DNA from: a virus
Virus record (IMG/VR): IMGVR_UViG_3300018065_000061
Span: 1 to 27,852 of that record
Length of the DNA stretch: 27,852 nt
Strand: one strand, 5' to 3'
Shown here: piece by piece, positions 7,601 to 15,782 of the stretch
Numbering within the stretch: position 1 is the first letter of the stretch
How the letters are laid out: the number at the start of each line of letters is the position of its first letter
Program-made: the position numbers and the translations under genes
The notes under the pieces: model-generated
What the model was told of the DNA's origin: nothing
The model's database searches: none
The model's input: only the letters and a program-made list of their open reading frames with translations

Positions 7601-9070
7601 TTACAACAGTTTGCTCTCGATCGCCTCGACAACGTCAGCGATCTGGATACCCACCGTGCACCGGGGCAGAACGATCTTTTGATCGCCGGCCTCGAGTTCG
7701 ACACGGGGGCATGAATCGTCAGTGTGATGCAATTGGAAACACGGGTGGCAAACGGCATCCGGCGCCAGTGCTGTCGTATTGGGCCAATAGCCTGCAATAC
7801 TATGCCCATCGCTATGCGATAGCAACAGCACCTTTGCCACGTGGTCATAACAGGCGGCAGCATTCAGCAGGCCCGTTTCCGGGCCAACAATGCAATCCAG
7901 GTGCTCGAGCAACGCCAGCGACAGCCGCAACGGTAGCTTGCCCACAAGCGAATGCAATCGCGGCGCATAGTCCGGTGTGGCGTCTTCGCCAAAAACGTAG
8001 TCCCCAGCGTCAGGTCCGCCGAGCTGTACGATGCCTACGTCACTGTGGCGACGGAGCAATGCTCCGGCGGCAACACCGGCGGCAGGATACACTTTGTGAG
8101 GCGACGTGCCACGCAGCGCCCAGCCCACAAGTTTGGGGGCCGTTCGTCGTAGCTGTTTGGCAATGTCGGCCGCCTGGCGTTGTTCGGCTGCTGTGAAAAA
8201 CAGTTCCGGGCGACAGGCGTCCACAGTGGCAGGCTGGGGCTCGATGCCGCACAGACGCATCGTCCGGCTGTAGTAGTTCTCCGCTGCTTCGCGGCGACGT
8301 TCCGCCGGCCAATAAAAGTCAGCGCGTCCCTGCGTCCGTAGCACGCTGGCCTCGACGCTTTCGCTGAGGTTGCAGTACACGTCGTATTCGCGGGACCATT
8401 CGCGCCAGTACTCGCCGAGCCACGGGTTAAAAACCATGTCGCGGGGCTGCGGCAGCAGATTGGTAACGTGGGGATTCTCGTGCAACACGACGTGGCTGCC
8501 CTGTGTGGCGTTGACGGTGATGTCATAGCCCATGGCGGCAAAGCGCCTGATGGCAGGCGTAATCACGACCATATCGCCAATGGCGCCATAACGGGCAATA
8601 CAGACACGGGGCTTCGTGGGCTTTGGCCTGCGGAACACTCCACGTTTGCCATCGCGGGCGTAGCGCGCAATACGAAGTGCCCAGCCATCCCGGTGTTGTT
8701 CGTCTTTGATAGTCCATGAGCCCCGTGGAGGCAACGCGGGCAGAGCTGTGTCTTTGGCGAACTGAATCAAATGGCTGCCGTTGTGGAGCAACTTGACGAT
8801 GTGCTCAGTGACTTCGCCTGTCTGTTCCAGTACGACCCAGTCGAGCGAACCAGGGGCCAACGACGCTATGGCGTCTTTGACGCTGACATATGCTGAGTCC
8901 GGGCCGCCGATGGCGACACATGAAATGCCCGGCGCCAGAGCCCGCTTGGGCACGATTTGCCCGTGGACAGCGCCAAAATGCGCCCCGTGGCCGTTCAAAT
9001 AGACAGCGCTGCGGAACATCAGCCACCGGGGCATCGACGATTCGAACGGGCTGGGAACATACTGGGGCAT
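7601..9070 (-). CDS. GT9-type glycosyltransferase (ADP-heptose:LPS heptosyltransferase-like)
   Basis: This 489-residue protein uses the ATG at 9070; an ATG at 9034 is an alternative and neither has a clear Shine-Dalgarno. Residues ~155-455 look like glycosyltransferase family 9: the N-terminal strand-loop CIARYGAIGDMVVITPAIR, then WALRGTSPHKVYP, LVGKLPLRLSLALLEHLD and the donor-site motif IVGPETGLLNAA. This family normally moves L,D-heptose from ADP-heptose onto LPS core. An extra N-terminal ~150 residues (LDWVVLEQTGEVTEHIVKLL) look like a worn methyltransferase-type fold, though this is uncertain. A Cys/His cluster (CHPCFQLHHTDDSC) near the C-terminus may bind metal. ADP-heptose-type genes elsewhere in the window could supply the donor. 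The target (LPS, capsid or fibre) is unknown. Confidence 0.82.
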   Translation of the reverse strand: MPQYVPSPFESSMPRWLMFRSAVYLNGHGAHFGAVHGQIVPKRALAPGISCVAIGGPDSAYVSVKDAIASLAPGSLDWVVLEQTGEVTEHIVKLLHNGSHLIQFAKDTALPALPPRGSWTIKDEQHRDGWALRIARYARDGKRGVFRRPKPTKPRVCIARYGAIGDMVVITPAIRRFAAMGYDITVNATQGSHVVLHENPHVTNLLPQPRDMVFNPWLGEYWREWSREYDVYCNLSESVEASVLRTQGRADFYWPAERRREAAENYYSRTMRLCGIEPQPATVDACRPELFFTAAEQRQAADIAKQLRRTAPKLVGWALRGTSPHKVYPAAGVAAGALLRRHSDVGIVQLGGPDAGDYVFGEDATPDYAPRLHSLVGKLPLRLSLALLEHLDCIVGPETGLLNAAACYDHVAKVLLLSHSDGHSIAGYWPNTTALAPDAVCHPCFQLHHTDDSCPRVELEAGDQKIVLPRCTVGIQIADVVEAIESKLL

Positions 9071-9088
9071 CAGAGCAACGCCCAGTGG

Positions 9089-9637
9089 CTACCGCAACGA
9101 ACTCGCCAGTTGCTCCACGGTGGGCATCGCCGACGGCACCCGTGACAACGTCATGAAAGCCCAGCCACGGTTCTTGTCATCGATACGTCCGTTCACGTCG
9201 GGGAATGCCCCGAGCAACCGCTGGAGCAACGTCGGATGGAACGGCTGCGAAATGATGGCAGCGCCGAAAAGCGAATTGTACGCCAGACGCATATCGAGCA
9301 TTTCAACGCCGGCCTCGGCCAACTGTTGCCAGCCAGGCCACGGCGTCTCGTCGGTTTTGCGCTCGCGCAGTTTGACAGCAAACGACCCGCCGTAGCCCTC
9401 GCCACGGTCGTCCTGACGGTCGATGTCGCGGAGCAGCGTGGCAGCATCGAGCTTCATGAGGCTGTGATGGCCGTGGTCCTTCGTAGGACGAAGGTCACTA
9501 TAGGGTACCTTCGGGTCGTGCAAGTACCCCTGCGAGCGGATGGTTTCGGGGACCAGGCCCTCGAAGTTCTTCCAATTCGTCATGGTCTTGGGAGGCGCTG
9601 CGACAGCAGCAGGAGCAGAAGTCGATTCTCTGGGCAT
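9089..9637 (-). CDS. Hypothetical protein, 182 aa
   Basis: The chosen start is the ATG at 9637, with GAGGG 10 nt upstream. An in-frame ATG at 9772 would add 45 low-complexity residues without a Shine-Dalgarno. After an Ala/Pro-rich first 20 residues the protein is soluble and charged (RDIDRQDDRGEGYGGSFAVK, AGVEMLDMRLAYNSLFGAA). No family is recognised. It begins the group holding the glycosyltransferase and the Tad1-like gene, downstream of a promoter candidate at 10017-10046. Confidence 0.65.
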   Translation of the reverse strand: MPRESTSAPAAVAAPPKTMTNWKNFEGLVPETIRSQGYLHDPKVPYSDLRPTKDHGHHSLMKLDAATLLRDIDRQDDRGEGYGGSFAVKLRERKTDETPWPGWQQLAEAGVEMLDMRLAYNSLFGAAIISQPFHPTLLQRLLGAFPDVNGRIDDKNRGWAFMTLSRVPSAMPTVEQLASSLR

Positions 9638-9815
9638 ATGTTGGAGTCCCTCGAAAACAGTAGGGTGCCGGTCTCTCCCGACTGTCACGCACTGAGCGGC
9701 GTTCACTGGTGGCTTTGAGCGCAAGGGTAACCCCAGACCCTTTTCGTGAGCCACTGGTAGTGGCAAAGTCATTTGTTGTGCCGCAACCCAAAAGGGTCCA
9801 TAATCAGTTCAATGG

Positions 9816-9896
9816 TTAGCATGATAACTTTTCAATCACCCAAGCCAAAGCCACTAGGCAGCACAACAGCAACACAAAAAGGAATAGATTCATCAT
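9816..9896 (-). CDS. Possible 26-aa membrane peptide
   Basis: Two adjacent ATG codons (9896 and 9893) open a 26-codon frame whose residues 4-21 are almost purely hydrophobic (LFLFVLLLCCLVALAWVI), ending EKLSC. AGAGG lies directly upstream, too close for the first ATG and 3 nt from the second, so the initiation signal is mediocre. It lies downstream of the promoter candidate at 10017-10046. It could be a tiny phage membrane peptide or chance. Confidence 0.35.
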   Translation of the reverse strand: MMNLFLFVLLLCCLVALAWVIEKLSC

Positions 9897-10016
9897 CCTC
9901 TGTCGCTACTCTCTGACACGTAACGGGCCGCCATTGCTGACGACCCGCCCACGAGAAGAGGAACATGCAGCAGGTGACATTGGCAACCCACCAGGAAACC
10001 GCCGCCACCTGCAAAC

Positions 10017-10046
10017 ATACTAGCAGTCCGCTAGCACTTCTGTCAA
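10017..10046 (-). promoter_or_regulatory. Promoter candidate TTGACA-N18-TAGTAT
   Basis: The -35 box at 10046-10041 is a perfect TTGACA. The -10 box TAGTAT at 10022-10017 matches TATAAT at 4 of 6 positions, and the spacer is 18 nt. The spacing matches the two other promoter candidates in the window. It lies in the 450-nt gap and faces the GT9/Tad1/adaptor/fibre genes. Confidence 0.5.
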
Positions 10047-10088
10047 ATCACAACGCAAGCGTCGCAACCGACACGTCGTTGCACGGAG

Positions 10089-10493
10089 CTACTCTAGCTC
10101 CGCCCAAATGTCGTAGTCACCCAACGACAAGCCACTGGCCGACGCCGTTGCCACGACTTTGATCGTCATGGTGCCGTCCACAGGCATGAACGTATTGGCC
10201 TCGGTAGTTGACGGCGTCAGGTCCACGAAACCATTGGCAGCGGCGCCGGCGGCGTCGCCACTGGCAACCGTTGTCGTACCGTTCATGGCAATGACGGTAG
10301 CCACCGCGACGTTGGCGTGCGGGATGGTCGTACACTTCAGACGCATCTTGCGCACGCGGGTCTTGTTGAAGAACTTCGCCAGTACGGCCGCCGCCGTGAC
10401 AGTTGTCGCGCCGGACACCGTCGAAGTTGACAGATCCACTGCAAAGCCAAGCGGCGTCAGCGGACGGGGAGCACTGTATCCAATTCCAGCCAT
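10089..10493 (-). CDS. Probable capsid decoration/head-stabilising protein
   Basis: This 134-residue protein starts at the ATG at 10493, with AAGGAG 7 nt upstream. It is a Thr/Ala/Val-rich, almost wholly beta-type protein (TVSGATTVTAAAVLAKFF, TIPHANVAVATVIAMNGTT, GTMTIKVVATASA) without signal peptide. It follows the major capsid gene by 21 nt. A small beta-rich protein immediately after the capsid gene is usually a decoration or head-completion protein. That role is inferred from position and composition, not from a recognised family. Confidence 0.6.
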   Translation of the reverse strand: MAGIGYSAPRPLTPLGFAVDLSTSTVSGATTVTAAAVLAKFFNKTRVRKMRLKCTTIPHANVAVATVIAMNGTTTVASGDAAGAAANGFVDLTPSTTEANTFMPVDGTMTIKVVATASASGLSLGDYDIWAELE

Positions 10494-10514
10494 AGTATTT
10501 CTCCTTTGCTCCTG

Positions 10515-11471
10515 TTAGGCCGACGTGATGAAAATGCCGCGACCGTTGTTGGCGCCATCCACAGACGGTTGCCAGACGATTTTGTAGCCCAGATGCGCCA
10601 GCCAGGCAACACCCTGCGAGCGTTCGTAATCGTCGGAGTCCGTGCGAACAGTCTCCGCCATGGCTTCGCCTTCCATGACGTAGTCGTCGCCAAAGATGAC
10701 CGCTTGGCCGTAAGCCGAGCTGGCGCCAATGTCATTGGAGAGGTAGCCCGTTTCCTTCATGATGCGAAGGTTGAAGTACGTGCCCATCTCGGCGCCGTGC
10801 ACCTGAGCCGCGTAGCGCTCGGTGTACTTCGAGATGTCCACCCAGCCGCCAGTGCCAACGTCATCGTGGAGACCGTAGGCCGCTTCGATCGACGCAATGC
10901 ACATGTAGTTGTTGCCGTCGTACTTCGGGACGTTCTTCTTTTCGAGGAACTTCACGAAGTCGCGAATGTTCGACGCCGACAGATTTGCCGTGGCCGTGGT
11001 CGTAGCCGTGCCTGTCGTGACGATGTCAGTGGACGCCGTGGAGACGCAAACGCCGACCCACTCCGAAGCAACGAACTGATCGCCGGCAGCGGACTCGAGC
11101 ACTTTGACAGCGTCGTCAGCGAGAGCTTCACGGACCTGCTGTTCGACGGGAAACTTCGAGTACAGCGAATGCTTCTCGGTAAAGCCCACACTGTTGCCAT
11201 ACTCGTAGATCGTGGCAGTACCGCGCCACGACGTGTAGTTGGTACGAGGCACCGTGGCCGTTTCGACCAGCGTGCCGCCCTGCGTCGCCACATTGCCGCG
11301 CTTGGCAAACTCGACCGTGTCGCCACGGCCCTTGCCAAATGCTTCGTGGGACGAGACGAAATCACGAAACACGAAATTGGGCTGCGTCACTTTACGCAGC
11401 ATGTCGGTGAGTTCAACCTGGGAGAAGTTTCCACCCAGCGTGTTCACCGAATAAACCTGTTGTCCAGCCAT
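10515..11471 (-). CDS. Major capsid protein, N4-gp56 family
   Basis: This 318-residue protein starts at the ATG at 11471, with AAGGAG 5 nt upstream. It has the pattern of N4-gp56-type HK97-fold capsid proteins: an N-terminal DFVSSHEAFGKGRGDTVEF, the E-loop-like GGTLVETATVPRTNYT, central NNYMCIASIEAAYGLHDD followed by GWVDISKYTERYAAQVHGAEMG, and a C-terminal AVIFGDDYVMEGEA. There is no fused protease. It sits between the scaffold-like gene and a decoration-like gene in the usual head order. Its Shine-Dalgarno is part of a long inverted repeat (11474-11543), so translation may be regulated. Confidence 0.87.
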   Translation of the reverse strand: MAGQQVYSVNTLGGNFSQVELTDMLRKVTQPNFVFRDFVSSHEAFGKGRGDTVEFAKRGNVATQGGTLVETATVPRTNYTSWRGTATIYEYGNSVGFTEKHSLYSKFPVEQQVREALADDAVKVLESAAGDQFVASEWVGVCVSTASTDIVTTGTATTTATANLSASNIRDFVKFLEKKNVPKYDGNNYMCIASIEAAYGLHDDVGTGGWVDISKYTERYAAQVHGAEMGTYFNLRIMKETGYLSNDIGASSAYGQAVIFGDDYVMEGEAMAETVRTDSDDYERSQGVAWLAHLGYKIVWQPSVDGANNGRGIFITSA

Positions 11472-11473
11472 AT

Positions 11474-11543
11474 TCGCTCCTTGCGATGCTACAGCACCGC
11501 GCTAAGTCCACCACTATGTTGTCCGCGCTGTGGAAAGGAGCGA
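11474..11543 (-). promoter_or_regulatory. Inverted repeat masking the capsid-gene Shine-Dalgarno
   Basis: In the mRNA, TCGCTCCTT (11543-11535) can pair perfectly over 9 bp with AAGGAGCGA (11482-11474), which contains the capsid gene's Shine-Dalgarno. Inside this, ACAGCGC and GTGCTGT add about 7 bp with one G-U pair. The arms are separated by 52 nt. The structure would hide the ribosome site of the most highly expressed virion gene, consistent with a translational operator or regulated release. Confidence 0.5.
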
Positions 11544-11583
11544 TATGACGCTAGCAGTTTCGTGCGCGTAGAGGCTTCCACCG

Positions 11584-12507
11584 TTAGAAACCCCGTCCTT
11601 TGATTCTATTCAGGCGCTCTTGCCGTGAGACAAAATGCCTATTCTGGAGGTCCTCGAACGTTTCAGGTCCAGCAGCGACATTTGCCGCCGGGATCTGTTG
11701 CAACGCCGCTCCGGGCTGTGCCGCTACAACACTCTGTTGCATCTGTTGCGGCGACTGCTGCTGAGGCTGCTGAGTCGAGTCAACGTACTGACGCCATTGT
11801 TGGAGGGCTGCCAGCTTGCTGTTCTTGACATGCTCTACAGCAGTTTGCCAAGCGGTGATTTCCTCACCTGCTTTGATTTTACCATCGCCAGCAAATTGTG
11901 AATATAACTGGCGAGCGCCTTGTTCGATCTCGTTGCGGAACGGCGACATAGGCCCGGACGTTGCCCGGTCCAGCACAGCAGTCTGCTGCACAGCCAACGA
12001 TGCCGCACTGTTGATCTGCTGGGCGATTTGCTTTTGGTCGCCAATCAGCGCACGCAAACGGTCTTCCACGAGTTTTTCGACCGTCTCTTGGGCTTTGCTT
12101 CCCAGCCGCTTGTCAAGCTGTTCGATGAAACGCCGTGTGTCACCAGACTGGAGCACTTGCTCGAATTCGTCGTCGGGCGACGTTGCCTGTTGCCCCGGAC
12201 GCTGCTGTTGTTGCTGGGCCAGCAACTGTTGGATTTGCTCCAAGCGTTGTACAGCGGGGTCCACTGAGGGCTCCTGGCTGTTGCCACCGTAGAGCTTTGC
12301 GTAGTACTCGGCACGGGGGTCAGCCGGCGGAGCCGGCGCCTGTGACGACGCCTGCGGCGTCTGCTCTGTACCAGTGCCCTGGGGCTGCTGTTGCGGCGCT
12401 TGCGATGCCTGCTGTTGGGATTCTGTTGGGGACGACGGCGGAGCCGCCGGGGCTGCTGACGGCGCTGCCGTCTGGGGCGCTTGTTGCGCCGGTGCTGTCT
12501 CGGACAT
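11584..12507 (-). CDS. Scaffold-like protein
   Basis: This 307-residue protein starts at the ATG at 12507, with GGAGA 7 nt upstream. The first ~100 residues are a disordered Gln/Ala/Pro/Ser tract. The middle is acidic and strongly helical with coiled-coil character (VQRLEQIQQLLAQQQQQ, DTRRFIEQLDKRLG, ETVEKLVEDRLRALIGD). A Gln-rich tail then leads to the basic end RQERLNRIKGRGF. Position between portal and major capsid, helical content and a basic C-terminus are the usual marks of a capsid scaffold. Sequence identity within such proteins is low, so the call rests on context and composition. Confidence 0.75.
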   Translation of the reverse strand: MSETAPAQQAPQTAAPSAAPAAPPSSPTESQQQASQAPQQQPQGTGTEQTPQASSQAPAPPADPRAEYYAKLYGGNSQEPSVDPAVQRLEQIQQLLAQQQQQRPGQQATSPDDEFEQVLQSGDTRRFIEQLDKRLGSKAQETVEKLVEDRLRALIGDQKQIAQQINSAASLAVQQTAVLDRATSGPMSPFRNEIEQGARQLYSQFAGDGKIKAGEEITAWQTAVEHVKNSKLAALQQWRQYVDSTQQPQQQSPQQMQQSVVAAQPGAALQQIPAANVAAGPETFEDLQNRHFVSRQERLNRIKGRGF

Positions 12508-12526
12508 TAGAGTCTCTCCAATTGTC

Positions 12527-12823
12527 TTATTGGCGGGTTTTCAACATGGCATCACGGGCCGCACCGACAAAATCGTCGATGGGGCGAGCCATGCGGATGT
12601 GCTTCTCGAAGATGGACAATACGTGTTCGATGGCCGCCGACATGGCAGCGTCGGCTTCGGCAGGCACTGTAGCATCCATGCGTCCCAACAGTTTGTCGCG
12701 GGCCGACAATGCAAATTCGTCCACGGCGCGGTGCATGTCGCGCCGGAGAACATCGTCCCAGCCGAGAACTTTCAAAGCGTGTTCCGCTTGTGCGGCTTCT
12801 GTTTTGCGATCTACCGGAGTCAT
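12527..12823 (-). CDS. Small helical protein after portal
   Basis: This 98-residue protein starts at the ATG at 12823, with a weak AGGT that overlaps the portal stop codon. It is all-helical and mildly acidic (RKTEAAQAEHALKVLGWDD, ADAAMSAAIEHVLSIFEKH). No family is recognised. It lies between portal and scaffold and is probably a minor head protein or assembly factor. Confidence 0.65.
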   Translation of the reverse strand: MTPVDRKTEAAQAEHALKVLGWDDVLRRDMHRAVDEFALSARDKLLGRMDATVPAEADAAMSAAIEHVLSIFEKHIRMARPIDDFVGAARDAMLKTRQ

Positions 12824-12832
12824 TTCAAATAC

Positions 12833-14794
12833 CTACGTGTTGTTCGGGCGTTGCTGAGCCGCCTGTGCCGTTTCGCGTTGCACCTGCGCGGCTTCGGCGG
12901 CAGCCTCAGACGACGCCGCTGCTTTGATAACGTCGCCCTGAATCTCCATGACCTTTTGAGCCATGGCGGCCTGTTGCATTTGCTCGCGGATGGCGGCGGC
13001 TTCTTCGGGCGAATTGATGAGCTTGTCCACGTCACGGATGCCGTTGAACGACTCGATGATGCGTTTCAGGATTTCGCCCTGATTGATGTTCGGCAACCAC
13101 GCTTCGCCGTTCTGCCCGATGACAGTGAAGAACGTCATCAGTTCTTGGAGTTGTTCGGATTTTTTGGCTTGGTCACTGACGCCGTGGACTTTCAACACAC
13201 AGTCGCACTGGACAATTTGCAAACGCTCCTCGAGCGTCGTGCTTTGCCAAAAGGCATAATCATCAAAACCCAGAATACGCGCCGCCCGTTTGTCGCCGAT
13301 GGTGTGCAAAAACTGTAACGTCAGATCCATGCCTTGCTCGACCAGCGGCTGAATGCCGACTTCGTCGATACGCTTCGCCAGCGACGACATGAAGTCTTGT
13401 CCCTGGGCGCCTTTCATTTCGATTTCGCCCAACGTCTGAGCGCCCCGGAACCGTGGCAGCGCTTGCTGGATTTCGCTGATCTGCGAGCCCTCTTGGACGG
13501 CTCTGTCCAGGATGCCCAGCAGAGGCACTGTCTGGGGCGACAGGCCGCCGATCTCCAGCGGTTGCAAAGCATTCTTCAAATTGCCGCCCATCTGCATCGC
13601 AGCAGCCCTGGAGATCCGCAACAGTTTGCCCGGTGTGATGCCGGCATCGAGGTCTTCGGGGTTTTCAAAGGCGTCAGTGACACCGAGCATCGTGGGCAGA
13701 ATCGCTAGCAGTTCGCGGTCGATGCCCATGTTGGTGATGCGCGAGATGGCTTTGTTGATTTCCAGCGCGGGCTCCACGACACCGATACCGTCCACCGGAC
13801 GCCGGGGATGCCGCATCGGCGAAAACGCCGTGTACGGAGGCTTGTTGCTCCAAAGCTGATTCCGCTGGGCCACCAACAGATGCCTGTCGCCCACAATGAG
13901 AATGTGCCACTGGTTGCCGCCGTCCAGCGTATTGTGCTGACCGTCCACCAGAGGCCCCCAATACTCGGTGACCCACGCCGTTGCCAGAGCACTCTTGGCG
14001 TTGTTCCTGCGTTGCCATTCGTCACGTGCCGAGCGATGCTCATTGCGAGCGTCTGACGACGTGGCCCCGGACGGAACGATGTCTTGCGACCGCAGGACGC
14101 CGGAATCCTCCAGCCCTAGTTGCTTCACCAGTTCGCGTAGCTCGTGGACAGGGGCCTCGTAGTCCTCGATGCAGCCTGTCCAAGCATTCAGTCGGCTGCC
14201 CGGCAGCCAGAAGAACCCAAACGGGTCCACTTCGCGCACAGCCAGCCCGCCTTCCATGACGACAGGACGTTCCACGGCGCCAAAAGCGTTGACACGCGGC
14301 GGCAACTGGCGACGTTGCATTGACCATGCCGTGCGCCAGACACCGAGCCCGGTGAGAAACGCTGTCTCCAGCCCGTTGCCCATGGCATCGTAGGCGCCGC
14401 TTTCGTCAAAGAGAAACTTCAGCAGCATCGCCAGGCGCGAGCCAGCGGCAGCGTCTTGTAGATTGTCAGGGTCCACGGGCTCCAGCGTCCACGGCTGCTC
14501 CGCAGTGCGAAGCATCTGGGACACTGACGACGTGGCCTGTTTGACAGCGGCGAATGCTTTGGGGAGGACGATTTTGCTCTGCCAATCTTGCTTGGCAGCA
14601 AAGTCGCCTTTCAGGTCATAGAGGTCTTGGCAGTCTTGCCAGACACTGTGGCGAGACCGCTGGGCATCGGCCAGTGCTTTGCGCTTGTCGATGACAAAAT
14701 CGACAATGTCACGCCGCGACATCGGCAGCGTCTCTTGTGACTGTGCCGATACAAGTTCGATTGGTTGGTCAGTGCTGAAGGATACAGCGGACAA
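12833..14794 (-). CDS. Portal protein
   Basis: The 653-residue frame opens with TTG at 14794, preceded by AGGTGG 5 nt away; an internal ATG at 14722 (MSRRDIVDF) is an alternative start. Features of large podovirus-type portals are present: an N-terminal helical region with SVWQDCQDLYDLKGDF, KIVLPKAFAAVKQATSSV, a central WVTEYWGPLVDGQ and PMRHPRRPVDGIGVVEPALE, a helical stem region (GTQ-like RFRGAQTLGEIEMKGAQGQ), and a long Gln/Ala-rich helical C-terminus that may form a barrel. It forms the dodecameric DNA gate at one capsid vertex and docks the terminase. Its neighbours are the terminase nuclease upstream and scaffold/capsid downstream. Confidence 0.87.
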   Translation of the reverse strand: MSAVSFSTDQPIELVSAQSQETLPMSRRDIVDFVIDKRKALADAQRSRHSVWQDCQDLYDLKGDFAAKQDWQSKIVLPKAFAAVKQATSSVSQMLRTAEQPWTLEPVDPDNLQDAAAGSRLAMLLKFLFDESGAYDAMGNGLETAFLTGLGVWRTAWSMQRRQLPPRVNAFGAVERPVVMEGGLAVREVDPFGFFWLPGSRLNAWTGCIEDYEAPVHELRELVKQLGLEDSGVLRSQDIVPSGATSSDARNEHRSARDEWQRRNNAKSALATAWVTEYWGPLVDGQHNTLDGGNQWHILIVGDRHLLVAQRNQLWSNKPPYTAFSPMRHPRRPVDGIGVVEPALEINKAISRITNMGIDRELLAILPTMLGVTDAFENPEDLDAGITPGKLLRISRAAAMQMGGNLKNALQPLEIGGLSPQTVPLLGILDRAVQEGSQISEIQQALPRFRGAQTLGEIEMKGAQGQDFMSSLAKRIDEVGIQPLVEQGMDLTLQFLHTIGDKRAARILGFDDYAFWQSTTLEERLQIVQCDCVLKVHGVSDQAKKSEQLQELMTFFTVIGQNGEAWLPNINQGEILKRIIESFNGIRDVDKLINSPEEAAAIREQMQQAAMAQKVMEIQGDVIKAAASSEAAAEAAQVQRETAQAAQQRPNNT

Positions 14795-14804
14795 ACATTG
14801 CCAC

Positions 14805-14828
14805 CTGCTACCAGGATATCAGTAGCAG
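14805..14828 (-). promoter_or_regulatory. Hairpin before the portal start
   Basis: A 7-bp inverted repeat (CTGCTAC, 10-nt loop, GTAGCAG) lies in the 58-nt gap between the terminase nuclease and portal. Its 3' arm abuts the AGGTGG used by the TTG start. There is no T tract, so attenuation of portal translation is more likely than termination. Confidence 0.35.
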
Positions 14829-14852
14829 CAGATAGCAACGTCAGCACAGTGG

Positions 14853-15782
14853 CTATGCCATGTAGCGTTTCCAGTGCGGCAGCGTTTTGCTTTTGTGCCG
14901 GCCACGCTCGATGCTTTTGGTGATCGGCACTGTGGACAACATGCCCATCTTCACGGCGTCCATGGCGTGATTGTGCTTGTCCACCATTTTGTCCGACGGG
15001 TTGCTGTTCTCGAGCATCCTGGCGGAGAGCTTCTGGAAACGGGCCTTTTCGAACTCGTCGATCAGATTGGGACAGCACTTCCAAATGCGGTACGTGGGCT
15101 CGCGAATGTCCAGATCGCGCCAGGCATTCGCCATCAGCGATATCCATGTGTTCTCGGACGTTTGGCCCGGAACGATTTTGTCGAAGCCGGCCTCGAGCAG
15201 CAACTGGGCAATTGTCGGTCCGTCGCTGCCCGTACGGTTCGGTCCCCAGACGCTCCGGGGGTCAGACCATATCGAATTGATCTGGGCGTAGTACGGACAG
15301 TTGTCCATGACCTTTTGGGCAAAGTTCGCCGGCGACTTCGCGGGTTCATAGAGTTCCCAAATGGTATCAATACACGGCTCGCCGTCAGCGTTCTCTATCC
15401 ACGTCATCACTTCGAACGATGATGGGTTCACGGCTCCCCAGTCCATGCCGGCCCAGCACGGCTGCATCGGCGATACGTCGGGAAACGGGGGCTCCACGAT
15501 GATTTTGCTCCGGTGCTCCATGATCTGCGGAAACGTCGCGGCGCCCGACATCGCATTGAAGTTGATGTTGTACTCGCGGTCGAATGCCTCGGGCGACGTG
15601 GACGCTCGTTGCTCCGCGATCCAATTGGCGTTGTTTTTGGCAGGGTCCGCCGTGAAGTGTAGCGCCGCCACGTGGAAACCGTTTTTGGGGTTCTCCCAAA
15701 TTTGCAACCCCGGCTTGTTGACATATGGCGCCGCATTCGGAGTCACGGCGCACAGTGCCGCTGTTTCGCGATCTGCCGACAT
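14853..15782 (-). CDS. terL: Terminase large subunit, separate nuclease half
   Basis: This 309-residue protein uses the ATG at 15782, overlapping the upstream stop (TGATG). It has only the RNase H-like nuclease half of a large terminase. It opens at the linker strand (GLQIWENPKNGFHVAALHF, residues 25-43), followed by the DREYNINF region. The catalytic acidic residues are probably D114 in AGMDWG, D174 in SDPRS and D275 in NHAMDAVK. There is no ATPase motif. The missing ATPase half is the gene at 19164-20165. The split falls at the domain linker and both halves look intact. It cuts concatemeric DNA during packaging, presumably as a complex with the separate ATPase (inference). Confidence 0.87.
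   Translation of the reverse strand: MSADRETAALCAVTPNAAPYVNKPGLQIWENPKNGFHVAALHFTADPAKNNANWIAEQRASTSPEAFDREYNINFNAMSGAATFPQIMEHRSKIIVEPPFPDVSPMQPCWAGMDWGAVNPSSFEVMTWIENADGEPCIDTIWELYEPAKSPANFAQKVMDNCPYYAQINSIWSDPRSVWGPNRTGSDGPTIAQLLLEAGFDKIVPGQTSENTWISLMANAWRDLDIREPTYRIWKCCPNLIDEFEKARFQKLSARMLENSNPSDKMVDKHNHAMDAVKMGMLSTVPITKSIERGRHKSKTLPHWKRYMA

Larger units (their letters stand above)
9638..10088. other. 450-nt gap with promoter and tiny membrane ORF
   Basis: No normal-length gene fits here in either direction. The gap contains a TTGACA-N18-TAGTAT promoter candidate on the minus strand and a 26-codon hydrophobic ORF (9816-9896). It separates the capsid genes from the glycosyltransferase/Tad1 group, so it may be where transcription of that group is set. 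No convincing terminator with a T tract was seen. Confidence 0.5.

Noticed and set aside
6892-8196. Plus-strand frame of 434 aa opposite the hypothetical, Tad1-like and GT9 genes
   Set aside because: Runs across three convincing minus-strand genes and their ribosome sites. Composition is typical of an antisense frame.
10506-11603. Plus-strand frame of 365 aa opposite the major capsid gene
   Set aside because: Exact antisense of the capsid gene with no domain signature.
12374-13318. Plus-strand frame of 314 aa opposite portal, helical protein and scaffold
   Set aside because: Spans three minus-strand genes and reads as antisense of their Gln/Ala-rich codons.
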